From NCBI GenBank assembly GCA_903945325.1, contig CAJAVE010000131.1:1-64000 (forward strand): DNA of 64,000 nt, in the 5' to 3' direction. The stretch comes from an uncultured beta proteobacterium. GTDB taxonomy: Bacteria; Pseudomonadota; Gammaproteobacteria; Burkholderiales; Burkholderiaceae_C. Below are positions 1 through 7,661 of this stretch, piece by piece. Below the pieces are notes generated by a model. That model saw nothing but the letters and a program-made list of their open reading frames with translations. It ran no database searches and was not told the origin of the DNA. Positions within the stretch are counted from its first letter, which is position 1, and the number at the start of each line of letters is the position of its first letter. The position numbers and the translations under genes were made by a program.

Positions 1-1
1 C

Positions 2-862
2 CACCCTGACGTGAACGTGGGCGAGCGCCTGTATGGCTACTTTCCCATGGCCAACTCCGTGGACCTGACGCCCGCCAAGGTCTCGGCCGGTTCATTCTTT
101 GATGGCGCTCCGCACCGTGCGCAACTGCACAGCGTCTACAACCAGTACACGCGTTGCGCGGCTGACCCGTTCTACACCGCCGACTCGGAAGACGTGCAGG
201 CCCTGTTGCGCCCGCTGTTCATCACCTCGTGGCTGATTGACGACTTTCTGGCCGACAACGACTTCTTTGGTGCCGCCAGCGACCCCGCGCGACCAGGCCT
301 CATGCTGCTGTCCAGCGCATCCAGCAAAACAGCCTATGGCACGGCGTTCCAGCTGGCCCAGCGCAAGGGGATTGAAGTCGTGGGGCTCACCTCGCCCGGC
401 AATGTGGCGTTTTGCGAAAGCCTGGGCTGTTATAACCGCGTGCTGACCTACGACCAGCTCGACCAGATCGGTGCGGATGCACCCGCCATCTACGTGGACT
501 TTGCGGGTAACGCGGCCTTTCGCAAGGCGGTGCACACGCATTGCAGGGGCCTGAAATACAGCAGTTCGATTGGCGCCACCCACGTGTCGGACATGGGTGG
601 CGGCAAAGACCTGCCCGGTCCGAAGCCCATGCTGTTCTTTGCGCCCACACAAATCAAAAAACGCAGCACCGAGTGGGGCGCGCAGGGTTTGGGCCAGCGG
701 CTGGTGCAGTCGTGGCAGGCCTTTGTGGCCACGGTATGCAAGCCACAAAAACCCTGGTTACAGGTGGAACGCCACACCGGGGCCGAGGCCGTGCAAAGTG
801 CCTACCAACAGGTTCTGGGCGGCAAGGGCGACCCGCGGCTGGGGCACATCCTGTCGCTTTAG
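2..862 (+). CDS. DUF2855 family protein, 5' end cut by window edge
   Basis: The frame is open to the left edge of the window, so the N-terminus is missing; 286 residues are visible, against roughly 360 for the family as I recall it. The segment around PGLMLLSSASSKTAYG followed by an alternating beta/alpha stretch (GLTSPGNVAFCESLG) resembles the Rossmann half of zinc-less quinone oxidoreductases, the relationship usually noted for DUF2855. No catalytic residues are established for the family and no substrate can be given. The stop codon abuts a GC-rich family B repeat. The next gene starts 156 bases downstream and appears to have its own promoter, so co-transcription is uncertain. Confidence 0.8.
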   Translation, partial: HPDVNVGERLYGYFPMANSVDLTPAKVSAGSFFDGAPHRAQLHSVYNQYTRCAADPFYTADSEDVQALLRPLFITSWLIDDFLADNDFFGAASDPARPGLMLLSSASSKTAYGTAFQLAQRKGIEVVGLTSPGNVAFCESLGCYNRVLTYDQLDQIGADAPAIYVDFAGNAAFRKAVHTHCRGLKYSSSIGATHVSDMGGGKDLPGPKPMLFFAPTQIKKRSTEWGAQGLGQRLVQSWQAFVATVCKPQKPWLQVERHTGAEAVQSAYQQVLGGKGDPRLGHILSL

Positions 863-937
863 GCCCCCACGCTCCACCGCTGCGCGGGTCGCTGCCCCCC
901 CGGGGGGCTCCTTCGCCTTGGGGCGGCCCGGCGGCGA
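863..937 (+). repeat. Family B GC-rich repeat, copy 1
   Basis: About 75 bases nearly identical to positions 62158-62232. The repeat starts directly after the TAG stop of the DUF2855 gene. It contains a strong hairpin (GCCCCCC facing GGGGGGC) and ends in the shared block CTTGGGGCGGCCCGGCGGC. Shorter versions of the terminal block lie after fba and azlD. No T-run follows, so it is not a classical intrinsic terminator. Confidence 0.8.
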
Positions 938-1018
938 ATTCCGGAGTTGCAAAGTTGCCGTCAGGCTGGTGCGGCATGATAGGGGGCGGCCCGCATAAAA
1001 ATAAATTCAGGAGACTCC

Positions 1019-1771
1019 ATGCGCCTTGCCCTGCTGTCCGACATCCACGCCAACATTCAGGCGCTGGACGCCTGCCTGGCCCATGCGCGCGCGCAAAAGG
1101 CGCAGCGCTTCATTTTTCTGGGTGATATGGTGGGCTACGGTGCCGACCCCGTCCCTGTGGTCCAGCGCATCCAGCTGCTCACCGAAGAAGGCGCTGTGGT
1201 CCTGCAGGGCAACCACGACGCCATGGCCATTGCGCCACCCGGCGAGGTCAAAACCTTGGGCGACACCACGGCGGGCTGGACCCACAAACAGCTCAGTGAC
1301 GAGCAACGCGCCTGGATTGGCGCCTTGCCATTGACACTGCAACTCGACAACATCCTGTTCGTGCATGCCAGCGTGAACGAGCCCCACCTGTGGCGCTACG
1401 TGTACGACCAGCGCGCCGCAAAAGCCAGCCTGGATGCAGCCTCAAAGTGGCCCGACGTGCGCTACGTTTTTGGTGGCCATGTGCACATGCAAACGCTGTA
1501 CTACCGTGGCGCAGGCGACGGACTGATGGCGTTCACGCCCCAGCCCGGTATCGCAGTACCGGTACCCAAGCACCGCCAATGGCTGGGTACCGTGGGCTCG
1601 GTGGGTCAACCGCGTGATGGCAACACCCAGGCCATGTACTGCATCTTTGACACCGACCGCTCGCAGCTGACGTTTCACCGCGTAGCCTATGACACCTTCG
1701 CGGCCGCAAGCGCCATCCGCAGCGCCGGCCTGCCCGAATATTTTGCTGACCGCCTGGAGAAGGGACGATGA
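1019..1771 (+). CDS. Calcineurin-like metallophosphoesterase
   Basis: A 250-residue cytoplasmic metallophosphoesterase with a complete di-metal site: D8-I-H10 (motif DIHAN), G35-D36 (GDMVGYG), G64-NHD67, a later H116 and GGHVH at 152-156. The size and the GDMVGYGADP stretch match the YfcE/ApaH-like group. The substrate cannot be deduced; a protein phosphatase, nucleotidase or phosphodiesterase role is possible. ATG 1019 has AGGAG seven bases upstream. Its TGA overlaps the ATG of the following Ser/Thr kinase (ATGA at 1768-1771), so the two are translationally coupled, suggesting that the phosphoesterase may counteract or process the product of the kinase. That functional link is inference. Confidence 0.88.
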   Translation: MRLALLSDIHANIQALDACLAHARAQKAQRFIFLGDMVGYGADPVPVVQRIQLLTEEGAVVLQGNHDAMAIAPPGEVKTLGDTTAGWTHKQLSDEQRAWIGALPLTLQLDNILFVHASVNEPHLWRYVYDQRAAKASLDAASKWPDVRYVFGGHVHMQTLYYRGAGDGLMAFTPQPGIAVPVPKHRQWLGTVGSVGQPRDGNTQAMYCIFDTDRSQLTFHRVAYDTFAAASAIRSAGLPEYFADRLEKGR

Positions 1772-3315
1772 AACTGCTGGAACCCGGAGCCGAACTTGAC
1801 GGCTTCACCATCGAAGAATGCATCCACTCTGGCGGCATGGCCCATATCTACCGCGTGCACTACTCGGACGGCCAGCGCAACCCCGGCTTTGCCATGGCGA
1901 TGAAGATTCCGCGCATGACGGCAGGCGACGGCGCGGAAAACATCGTCAGCTTCGAGATTGAATGCCAGATCATGCAGGTGCTGCAAGGCCGCCATGTACC
2001 GCGTTTTGTGGCGGCCGGCGACCTGGACCGGGTGCCCTACCTGGTCATGGAGTATGTCACCGGTGAAACGCTGGAGCATTGGCTGGATGCCGACACGCCC
2101 GCCAGCGTCGAGCAGATCACCTGGCTGGGCACCGCCATGGCTCGCGCCCTGCACGCACTGCACCAGCAAAATACGGTGCACCTGGACCTCAAACCCGCCA
2201 ACGTGCTGTTCAGGGGAGACGGTACCGCCATGCTGCTGGACTTTGGCCTGTCGTGCCACGCGCACTACCCCGACCTGCTGGCTGAGCAGTTGCGCAAGGC
2301 CGTGGGTTCGCCCGCCTGGATTGCGCCCGAGCAGGTGGTGGGCGTACGCGGTGACCCGCGCAGCGACATTTTTGCCGTCGGCGTGATGCTGTACCAGCTG
2401 TGCACCGGTCACCTGCCATTTGGTGCGCCGCAAACCGCCGCCGGCCTGCGCCAGCGCCTGTGGGTCGACCCCATCCCGCCACGCAAGACCAAGCCTGAGC
2501 TGCCGGCCTGGCTGCAGGAGGTGGTGATGCGCTGCCTGGAGCCGGAAGCAGCGCACCGCTATCCGTCAGCCGCGCACCTGGCGTTTGACTTGTCACACCC
2601 CGAGCAAGTGACTGTCACCGAGCGCGGCAACAACGTCACCGGCACCAAATTTCGCACCCACTTCAAGCGCTGGCTCAAGGCGGCGGGCATGCATTACAAG
2701 CCCAGCCCCATGGCCTCGCAACAGATTGACGAGGTGCCCATCGTGATGGTGGCTGTGCCCCATGTCGACGTGACCGATGCCACACTCTATTCACTGCGCC
2801 AGGCGGTGGCCCGCTCACTGGGAACCCGCCCCGGCGCACGCCTGGCCTGCGTAACCGTGATCTCGTCCGGGCTGACCAGTTCGTCTGAAGAAGCCAAGAG
2901 CGAGTCCAATGTGCACCGGCGCTACCTGACCATGCTGCGCCAGTGGGCCCAGCCGCTGGACCATCCCGGGCACCAGACCTCGTTCCACGTGCTGGAAACC
3001 GGCGACGTGGCGCAGGGCCTGCTGGACTATGCGCGGGGCAACCACGTCAGCGTCATCGTCATGGGTGCGGCCACCCACGGCCTGAAAACCCAGCGCTTTG
3101 TGGCCACCGTGCCCATCAAGGTCGCCATGGACGCGCCGTGCACCATCATTCTGGTCAAGCAGTCGCTGCCATTCGAACTGCTGGGCGATGGTGAGTCGGA
3201 CGACGAACCGGCCGGCGCAACCGGGAACGCATCCCAAGGGGGTGGCTATTCGGACTCCGGCTCCGAAACCGTGCGGGTCAGAAAACCCTACGCCGACAAC
3301 GACGTCCCGTTCTAG
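1768..3315 (+). CDS. Ser/Thr protein kinase with C-terminal universal stress (UspA) domain
   Basis: A 515-residue fusion. Residues about 13-280 are a Hanks-type kinase: glycine-rich loop SGGMAHIYRV near 21-30, catalytic lysine K46 (AMKIPR), catalytic loop HLDLKPAN at 138-145, DFG at 158-160 and APEQ at 186-189. All key residues are present, so it should be active; the HRD arginine is replaced by leucine, which marks a non-RD kinase. After a linker, residues about 320-470 form a UspA-like domain ending with VIVMGAATHG and a PCTIILVK strand. No membrane segment is visible, so it is cytosolic, unlike PknB-type receptor kinases. It is coupled to the upstream phosphoesterase by a 4-base overlap. 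The Usp half may sense ATP or stress state; the targets are unknown. Confidence 0.88.
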   Translation: MKLLEPGAELDGFTIEECIHSGGMAHIYRVHYSDGQRNPGFAMAMKIPRMTAGDGAENIVSFEIECQIMQVLQGRHVPRFVAAGDLDRVPYLVMEYVTGETLEHWLDADTPASVEQITWLGTAMARALHALHQQNTVHLDLKPANVLFRGDGTAMLLDFGLSCHAHYPDLLAEQLRKAVGSPAWIAPEQVVGVRGDPRSDIFAVGVMLYQLCTGHLPFGAPQTAAGLRQRLWVDPIPPRKTKPELPAWLQEVVMRCLEPEAAHRYPSAAHLAFDLSHPEQVTVTERGNNVTGTKFRTHFKRWLKAAGMHYKPSPMASQQIDEVPIVMVAVPHVDVTDATLYSLRQAVARSLGTRPGARLACVTVISSGLTSSSEEAKSESNVHRRYLTMLRQWAQPLDHPGHQTSFHVLETGDVAQGLLDYARGNHVSVIVMGAATHGLKTQRFVATVPIKVAMDAPCTIILVKQSLPFELLGDGESDDEPAGATGNASQGGGYSDSGSETVRVRKPYADNDVPF

Positions 3316-3383
3316 CCGCGCCCGCGGGCACCGCAAACCTTGCGACAATGCCCCTTCATTCAATTTCGAGAGAAGGTTTCACC

Positions 3384-3563
3384 ATGAAGGGCAATGTGGC
3401 AGCCATCGTGCTGATCGTGTTCGGGGTTTTCTTTTTGCTGACCAACCTGGGGCTCATCAGCATCAGCCTGGCTGAACTGCTGAAGACCTGGTGGCCGGTG
3501 ATCCTGATTGCAGTGGGGGTGTCCCTGCTGTTTACACCGGGCAACCAGAAGAAAAAGGACTGA
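3384..3563 (+). CDS. Small two-helix membrane protein, LiaI/LiaF-like (DUF5668 type)
   Basis: A 59-residue protein starting at ATG 3384, with AGAAGG seven bases upstream. It has two hydrophobic segments (residues about 4-22 and 33-49) joined by a short loop containing LAELLKTWWPV, and a lysine-rich tail. The pattern of N-terminal GVFFLLTNLG and WWPVILIAVG matches the LiaI-LiaF transmembrane region found in many small bacterial membrane proteins. The function is unknown; envelope stress sensing is the usual speculation for relatives. The stop codon is immediately followed by the ATG of the SrkA-like kinase, so both are probably in one transcript. Confidence 0.8.
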   Translation: MKGNVAAIVLIVFGVFFLLTNLGLISISLAELLKTWWPVILIAVGVSLLFTPGNQKKKD

Positions 3564-4592
3564 ATGGCCCACGCCTTTGAGTCGCTCACTCCGGACGTTG
3601 TACTTGACGCACTGGACAGTGTGGGTCTGCGCGGCGACGGCCGCCTGACCGCCCTGTCGTCGTATGAGAACCGCGTCTACCAGGTTCAACTGGAAGACGG
3701 CAGCGCCGTGGTGGCCAAGTTTTACCGGCCAGACCGCTGGAGCGACCTGCAGATTCAGGAGGAGCACGACTTTGCCGCCGAGCTGATGGCCGCCGAGGTG
3801 CCTGCCGTCGGGCCGCTTCAACTACTGGGGGCCACTTTGCACCACTTCGGCGGCTTCACCTTCAGCGTCAGCCCGCGCCGGGGTGGCCGCGCGCCCGAGC
3901 TGGACGATGGCGAAGTGCTGGAGTGGATTGGCCGCTTTCTGGCGCGCATCCACACCGTGGGTGCCAAGAAGCCATTTGCCAGCCGCCCGCGCCTGGACGT
4001 GCAGAGCTTTGGCGTGGAGTCCATGCAATGGCTACTGGAGCATGACAAGGTGCCGCTGGATGTGCAGTCAAGCTGGACCAGGGTCTGCACAAGTGCTATT
4101 GATCTGGTAGCTGGTTACGCAGTATTGACGGGGTCTAGAAGCCAAAAAGACCCTGAAAATTCCGGCATCCGCATTCTGCGCCTGCATGGCGACTGCCACC
4201 CCGGCAATATTTTGTGGACCCCGGCAAACGCGGCAGCAGCTGCCGGACCCGGCCCGCACTTTGTGGACCTGGACGACGCACGGTCCGGCCCCGCCGTGCA
4301 GGACCTGTGGATGCTGCTCAGCGGCGACCGCAGCCAGCGCACCCGCCAGCTCGGCATGCTGATCGACGGCTACGAACAGTTTCGCGACTTTGACCGCGCC
4401 GAGCTGGTGCTGATTGAACCCCTGCGCACGCTGCGCCTGATCCACTACAGCGCCTGGCTGGCCCGGCGCTGGGACGACCCCACCTTCCCGGTCAACTTTC
4501 CGTGGTTTGGCTCCAGCGACTACTGGCAGGGGCAGGTGCAGATGCTGGAGGAACAGGTGGAGGCGATGCAGGAAGAGCCGCTGGTGGTGTAG
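3564..4592 (+). CDS. srkA: SrkA/RdoA-like stress response kinase (APH fold)
   Basis: A 342-residue kinase of the YihE/SrkA family (aminoglycoside phosphotransferase fold), in Escherichia coli a cytosolic Ser/Thr kinase that counteracts stress-induced death. The N-lobe has NRVYQVQLEDGSAVVAKFYRP with the ATP-binding lysine. The catalytic loop HGDCHPGN is at residues 208-215 and the metal-binding segment FVDLDDA follows. ATG 3564 directly abuts the stop of the small membrane gene. Residues about 177-195 (SAIDLVAGYAVLTGSRSQ) are encoded by a family A repeat and precede the conserved LRLHGDCHPGN strand. That makes them an in-frame insertion or replacement of the variable helix found there in relatives. 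The catalytic residues are intact, so activity is probably retained. Confidence 0.88.
   Translation: MAHAFESLTPDVVLDALDSVGLRGDGRLTALSSYENRVYQVQLEDGSAVVAKFYRPDRWSDLQIQEEHDFAAELMAAEVPAVGPLQLLGATLHHFGGFTFSVSPRRGGRAPELDDGEVLEWIGRFLARIHTVGAKKPFASRPRLDVQSFGVESMQWLLEHDKVPLDVQSSWTRVCTSAIDLVAGYAVLTGSRSQKDPENSGIRILRLHGDCHPGNILWTPANAAAAAGPGPHFVDLDDARSGPAVQDLWMLLSGDRSQRTRQLGMLIDGYEQFRDFDRAELVLIEPLRTLRLIHYSAWLARRWDDPTFPVNFPWFGSSDYWQGQVQMLEEQVEAMQEEPLVV
4094..4149 (+). repeat. Family A repeat, copy 1 (inside kinase gene)
   Basis: Element-sense strand plus. It contains TGCTATTGATCTGGTAGCTG, then GTTACGCAGTATTGACGGGG and TCTAGAAGCC, matching the copy at 11639-11697 block by block. It lies in frame within the SrkA-like kinase gene. 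Base composition is more AT-rich than the flanking coding sequence. Confidence 0.75.
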
Positions 4593-4636
4593 CGTCTGCG
4601 GCGCTTCGCTGCATGAAGTCCAGAGGCAGCCGCCGC

Positions 4637-5125
4637 TTAGCCAGCCACAAAGCTTCCGGACTTGCCTCCGTGCTTCTCCATCAACTTCACGTCGGTCATG
4701 GTCATGCCACGGTCCGCGGCCTTGCACATGTCGTAGATGGTGAGCAGGGCCACCTGAACGGCGGTCAACGCTTCCATTTCCACCCCCGTCGGACCCACGG
4801 TCTCAGCGGTTGCCGAGCACCACACATGCGCAGCTTGCGATGCGCTGGCCTGCACGGTGGCGAATTCCATCGCCACGCGGGTCAGGGCGATGGGGTGGCA
4901 CAGCGGGATCAGGTCACTGGTCCTCTTGGCACCTTGTATGCCAGCAATGCGCGCTATTCCCAGCACATCGCCTTTTTTGGCGTTGCCGGACTCAATCAGC
5001 TCCAGCGTGGCCGGGAGCATTTCAATGCGTCCGCTGGCTACTGCGATGCGGTGTGTGGCGGCTTTGGCGGCCACATCGACCATGTGGGCTTGGCCTTGTG
5101 CGTCAAAATGGGTGAGGGCTTGCAT
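4637..5125 (-). CDS. moaC: Cyclic pyranopterin monophosphate synthase
   Basis: A 162-residue MoaC, the usual size. It converts the MoaA product into cyclic pyranopterin monophosphate in molybdenum cofactor synthesis. Characteristic segments are [31 protein letters not shown] (containing the active-site aspartate) and [13 protein letters not shown] chose ATG 5125 ([11 protein letters not shown]), which gives the standard N-terminus; an upstream ATG at 5173 would add 16 residues encoded by a hairpin region. No other moa gene is adjacent. A plausible promoter (TTGTCA, 16 bp, TAAAGT at 5202-5175) lies upstream, with a hairpin plus T5 right at the predicted transcript start. Confidence 0.93.
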   Translation of the reverse strand: MQALTHFDAQGQAHMVDVAAKAATHRIAVASGRIEMLPATLELIESGNAKKGDVLGIARIAGIQGAKRTSDLIPLCHPIALTRVAMEFATVQASASQAAHVWCSATAETVGPTGVEMEALTAVQVALLTIYDMCKAADRGMTMTDVKLMEKHGGKSGSFVAG

Positions 5126-5144
5126 GGTGCGGTAGTGAAGTGGT

Positions 5145-5166
5145 AAAAATCGCCCGTAGCGGGCGA
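5145..5166 (-). terminator. Hairpin plus T5 in the moaC leader
   Basis: Read on the minus strand, TCGCCCG-CTA-CGGGCGA (5166-5150) forms a perfect 7-bp stem with a 3-base loop, followed by TTTTT at 5149-5145. It lies 20 bases before the moaC ATG and right after the predicted transcription start near 5168. It could stop read-through from further upstream, stabilise the 5' end, or act as an attenuator. The stem is short for a strong terminator. Confidence 0.5.
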
Positions 5167-5174
5167 ACTGCACA

Positions 5175-5202
5175 ACTTTACCTGACGTTCATGTTTTGAC
5201 AA
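5175..5202 (-). promoter_or_regulatory. Predicted sigma-70 promoter for moaC
   Basis: On the minus strand TTGTCA (5202-5197), a 16-base spacer, then TAAAGT (5180-5175). The divergent M48 protease gene could start at TTG 5196, inside this promoter, or at TTG 5250. Assignment is by eye only. Confidence 0.4.
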
Positions 5203-5249
5203 ACCCGATTCGGTTACGCTTGCACAGCCTCCCCTGCACTGGACCCGTT

Positions 5250-6848
5250 TTGACCCCATTTTTCAAACAAAAAAGTGCTCTAGCCCTCTCGGTTATTGCG
5301 CAAGCAGCTATATTAATAATAGCAACTTGTGCTGCGTCCGGTGCCACCGCCCAGGCATCGGTCGAGGGTGTGAACACCGCCAATGCCACCTTGCCCAACC
5401 TGGGCGACGGCACGGACATGACTCCGAGTTCCGAACGCAGGCTGGGCGACCGCATCGCTCGCGAGTTGTACCGCGACCCCGACTACGTGGACGACGCCAT
5501 CCTCACCGAGTATGTGCAGGGCATCTGGCAGCCCTTGCTGGCGGCAGCCCGCCAGCGCGGTGACCTGACACCGGAACTGGATGAGGCCTATGCGTGGGAG
5601 GTTTTGCTGGGCCGCGACCGCACCGTCAATGCCTTTGCCCTGCCCGGCGCCTATCTGGGTCTGCACTTGGGACTGGTGGGCGTGGTGACCAGCCGCGATG
5701 AACTCGCCTCTGTTCTGGCGCACGAACTCAGCCATGTCACGCAGCGCCACATCGCCCGCAGGATGACCCAGCAGAGCCAGCAGGCGCCATGGATGATCGG
5801 CGCGATGATTCTGGGGGTGTTGGCAGCCAGCAAAAGCCCGGACGCGGCCAACGCCATGATCGTCGGTGGCCAGGCAGCGGGCGCGCAAAGTCAGCTCAAT
5901 TTCTCCCGCGATATGGAGCGCGAGGCCGACCGCGTGGGCTTTGGTGTGTCTACCCAGGCCGGCTTTGCGCCACAGGGTTTTGTTTCCATGTTTGGCAAGT
6001 TGCAACAAGCGTCACGCCTGAATGATTCGGGTAACTTTCCCTATTTGCGCAGCCACCCACTGAGCACCGAGCGCATGGCCGACATGCAGTCTCGTATTGA
6101 CTTGCCGGATGGCGGTTCTCCAGCGCCAACTGCCGGGCGTAAAAACGTCCCGGAAGTGGACCACGCCATGATTTCGGCACGTGCCCGCGTACTGTCCAAC
6201 GCAACGGTGGACGCCTTACGGACCTGGTCGCGCGAGGTGGATGCCGACCACCGCAAGCGCCAGTCGCCGGTGCAGCAGGCAGCATCCCTTTACGGTGCCA
6301 CCCTGGCCGCTGTCAAATTGCGCGATTTCACCGAGGCGCAGGTCCAGTGGGCGCGTCTGGGTGAGCAGGTGCGGGGTGACAGGGCCGCAGAGCGGTTGGC
6401 GCGACTCTTGGGCGTTGAGTTGATGCTGGCCAAGGGTGACAATGTGCAGGCCCTTCAGTTGCTTGGCAGTGGTGCGGGCATGCAGGCCAAGTCAAACCGG
6501 GCCGAGCTGTTCCTGGCAGCGCAGGCCAGATTGGCCACCAACAATGGCTTGGACACCGTCACCCAGGATTTGCGCGTTTGGGTAGCCGAGCATCCGCGCG
6601 ACGCGCAAGCCTGGCAATTGCTATCGAATGCCTATGCCGCGCAGGGGCGAACACTGAGTTCGATCCGGGCCCAGGCGGAAATCAATATGGCCCATCTGGA
6701 TTACCCGGCGGCTCTCAGCCGTTTCAAGGCGGCACAGGAGTGGGCGCGCAGGGATGGCGCGGGCACCGACCACTTTGAGGCGTCGATTGTCGACACCCGC
6801 ACCCGCCAGGTTGAACTACTGGTTCGGGAACAGGCGCTGGAGCGCTGA
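5250..6848 (+). CDS. M48 family metalloprotease with TPR tail (BepA/YfgC-like)
   Basis: A periplasmic zinc protease of the BepA type, involved in outer-membrane protein and LptD quality control in relatives. HELSH is at residues 158-162 and the third zinc ligand is E225 in DMEREADRVGF. The C-terminal half is helical and TPR-like. There is no in-frame ATG before the mature region, so the start must be TTG: 5250 gives a compact signal peptide (MTPFFKQKS, a hydrophobic core, then ATAQA), whereas TTG 5196 adds 18 residues. The hydrophobic core, residues about 10-26, is encoded by a family A repeat in reverse orientation. The gene converges with the next one, overlapping its 3' end by 33 bases. 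Confidence 0.88.
   Translation: MTPFFKQKSALALSVIAQAAILIIATCAASGATAQASVEGVNTANATLPNLGDGTDMTPSSERRLGDRIARELYRDPDYVDDAILTEYVQGIWQPLLAAARQRGDLTPELDEAYAWEVLLGRDRTVNAFALPGAYLGLHLGLVGVVTSRDELASVLAHELSHVTQRHIARRMTQQSQQAPWMIGAMILGVLAASKSPDAANAMIVGGQAAGAQSQLNFSRDMEREADRVGFGVSTQAGFAPQGFVSMFGKLQQASRLNDSGNFPYLRSHPLSTERMADMQSRIDLPDGGSPAPTAGRKNVPEVDHAMISARARVLSNATVDALRTWSREVDADHRKRQSPVQQAASLYGATLAAVKLRDFTEAQVQWARLGEQVRGDRAAERLARLLGVELMLAKGDNVQALQLLGSGAGMQAKSNRAELFLAAQARLATNNGLDTVTQDLRVWVAEHPRDAQAWQLLSNAYAAQGRTLSSIRAQAEINMAHLDYPAALSRFKAAQEWARRDGAGTDHFEASIVDTRTRQVELLVREQALER
5277..5325 (-). repeat. Family A repeat, copy 2 (encodes M48 signal-peptide core)
   Basis: On the minus strand this reads TTGCTATTATTAATATAGCT, then GCTTGCGCAATAACC and GAGGGCTAGAG. 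GCTAT and ATAGC form a perfect arm pair. The protease gene reads through it in the opposite direction, giving a run of Ala, Ile, Leu and Val codons. Confidence 0.78.
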
Positions 6849-7169
6849 GTCGATGACGATGCCCAGCGCCGAGTAAATCAGCGAGCCGATCAGCGCGGCA
6901 CCAAAGCCGGTGACGTTGAAACCTTCGAGCAATCCGGCAGCCGACCAGAACATCAAGGCGTTGATCACAAACAGAAACAGGCCCAGCGTGACCACGGTCA
7001 CCGGCAGGGTCAAAATCACGAGTATGGGGCGCAGAATCGTGTTGAAAAGGCCGATGATGAACGCTGCAATCAAGGCGGCTGGGAAACTTTTGATCTCTAC
7101 CCCGCTGTACAGGTAGGCGACCGCCAGCAGGGCCGCGGCACTGAGTAACCATTTGGTGATAAGTTTCAT
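6816..7169 (-). CDS. Phage holin family (four-helix) inner-membrane protein
   Basis: A 117-residue integral membrane protein with four hydrophobic segments (residues about 5-22, 28-50, 53-75 and 88-110). It contains AFIIGLFNTILRPILVILTLP and LPVTVVTLGLFLFVINALMFW, the signature of the mycobacterial-type four-TM holin superfamily (YvlD-like). Chromosomal members are common and not tied to prophage; nothing phage-like surrounds this one. ATG 7169 gives a natural N-terminus (MKLITKW). The gene is divergent from the DUF3717/DUF1289 gene and overlaps the protease gene tail-to-tail. Function unknown. Confidence 0.85.
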   Translation of the reverse strand: MKLITKWLLSAAALLAVAYLYSGVEIKSFPAALIAAFIIGLFNTILRPILVILTLPVTVVTLGLFLFVINALMFWSAAGLLEGFNVTGFGAALIGSLIYSALGIVIDSALQRLFPNQ

Positions 7170-7226
7170 GAGGGAAGAATAGCACTGTGCCGGATGGTGC
7201 GGGACTATGATGCCCCTCCTTCCTAT

Positions 7227-7658
7227 ATGGAGCAACCCGGGCAACACACTTTGGCAAGCATCCACATCACCGACATCGAGGCCGCCATCAACTACTGGCG
7301 TGAGCGCCAGCCTTCGCCCGACGGGCTGGCCTTGCCCGAGCCCACGCGCGCACTGGCCGAGGTGTATGCGCAAATGGTTTATGCCCGATCCGGGCAGGTT
7401 GACCCATCACATATGTCGCCCGCTGCCAGGGTGGCCTGGCTGGACTGGTATGCCACGACGCCTGACACGCCCTGCATCGCCATTTGCTCCACCAGCCAGG
7501 GCGATGAACTCTGCAAGGGCTGTGGCCGGACGTTTCAGGAGGTGCAGTTGTGGACAGAAATGCACCCGGTGGAAAAGCGGGCCATCTGGCGGCGCATCAC
7601 CATGGAGGGTTCCGCCTGGCGCTTTAACAAATACGCCGAGCGCGCCGCTGAAAGGTAG
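7227..7658 (+). CDS. DUF3717-DUF1289 domain protein
   Basis: About 143 residues. The N-terminal part (ITDIEAAINYWRERQP, then a helix with EVYAQMVY) matches DUF3717. The C-terminal part (TPCIAICSTSQGDELCKGCGRTFQEVQLW) is DUF1289, a short four-cysteine motif (CxxxC...CxxCxR) thought to bind metal. Fe-S or zinc binding is inferred from the cysteines only. ATG 7227 follows a TATGAT -10-like hexamer at 7206-7211; an alternative ATG at 7194 lies upstream of that hexamer. The gene converges with yaeQ, only three bases separating the stops. Confidence 0.82.
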   Translation: MEQPGQHTLASIHITDIEAAINYWRERQPSPDGLALPEPTRALAEVYAQMVYARSGQVDPSHMSPAARVAWLDWYATTPDTPCIAICSTSQGDELCKGCGRTFQEVQLWTEMHPVEKRAIWRRITMEGSAWRFNKYAERAAER

Positions 7659-7661
7659 AGA

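Noticed and set aside
92-748. 218-residue minus-strand open frame opposite the DUF2855 gene
   Set aside because: It mirrors a convincing plus-strand gene, has no recognisable motifs and a His/Gly/Val-rich composition typical of antisense frames in GC-rich genes.
541-1125. 194-residue plus-strand frame crossing the first family B repeat
   Set aside because: It runs through the end of DUF2855, the repeat and the metallophosphoesterase start; arginine/proline/glycine-rich, no homology seen.
1687-2556. 289-residue antisense frame opposite the kinase
   Set aside because: The kinase motifs on the plus strand are complete; the antisense protein shows no domain.
6615-6650. TTGCTATCGAATGCC in the M48 gene as a further family A copy
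   Set aside because: Lacks the ATAGCTG and GGGGCT blocks and encodes a normal TPR helix.
6816-7169. Holin-like protein as a sign of prophage
   Set aside because: No phage structural, integrase or lysis genes nearby; the four-helix family is common on chromosomes.
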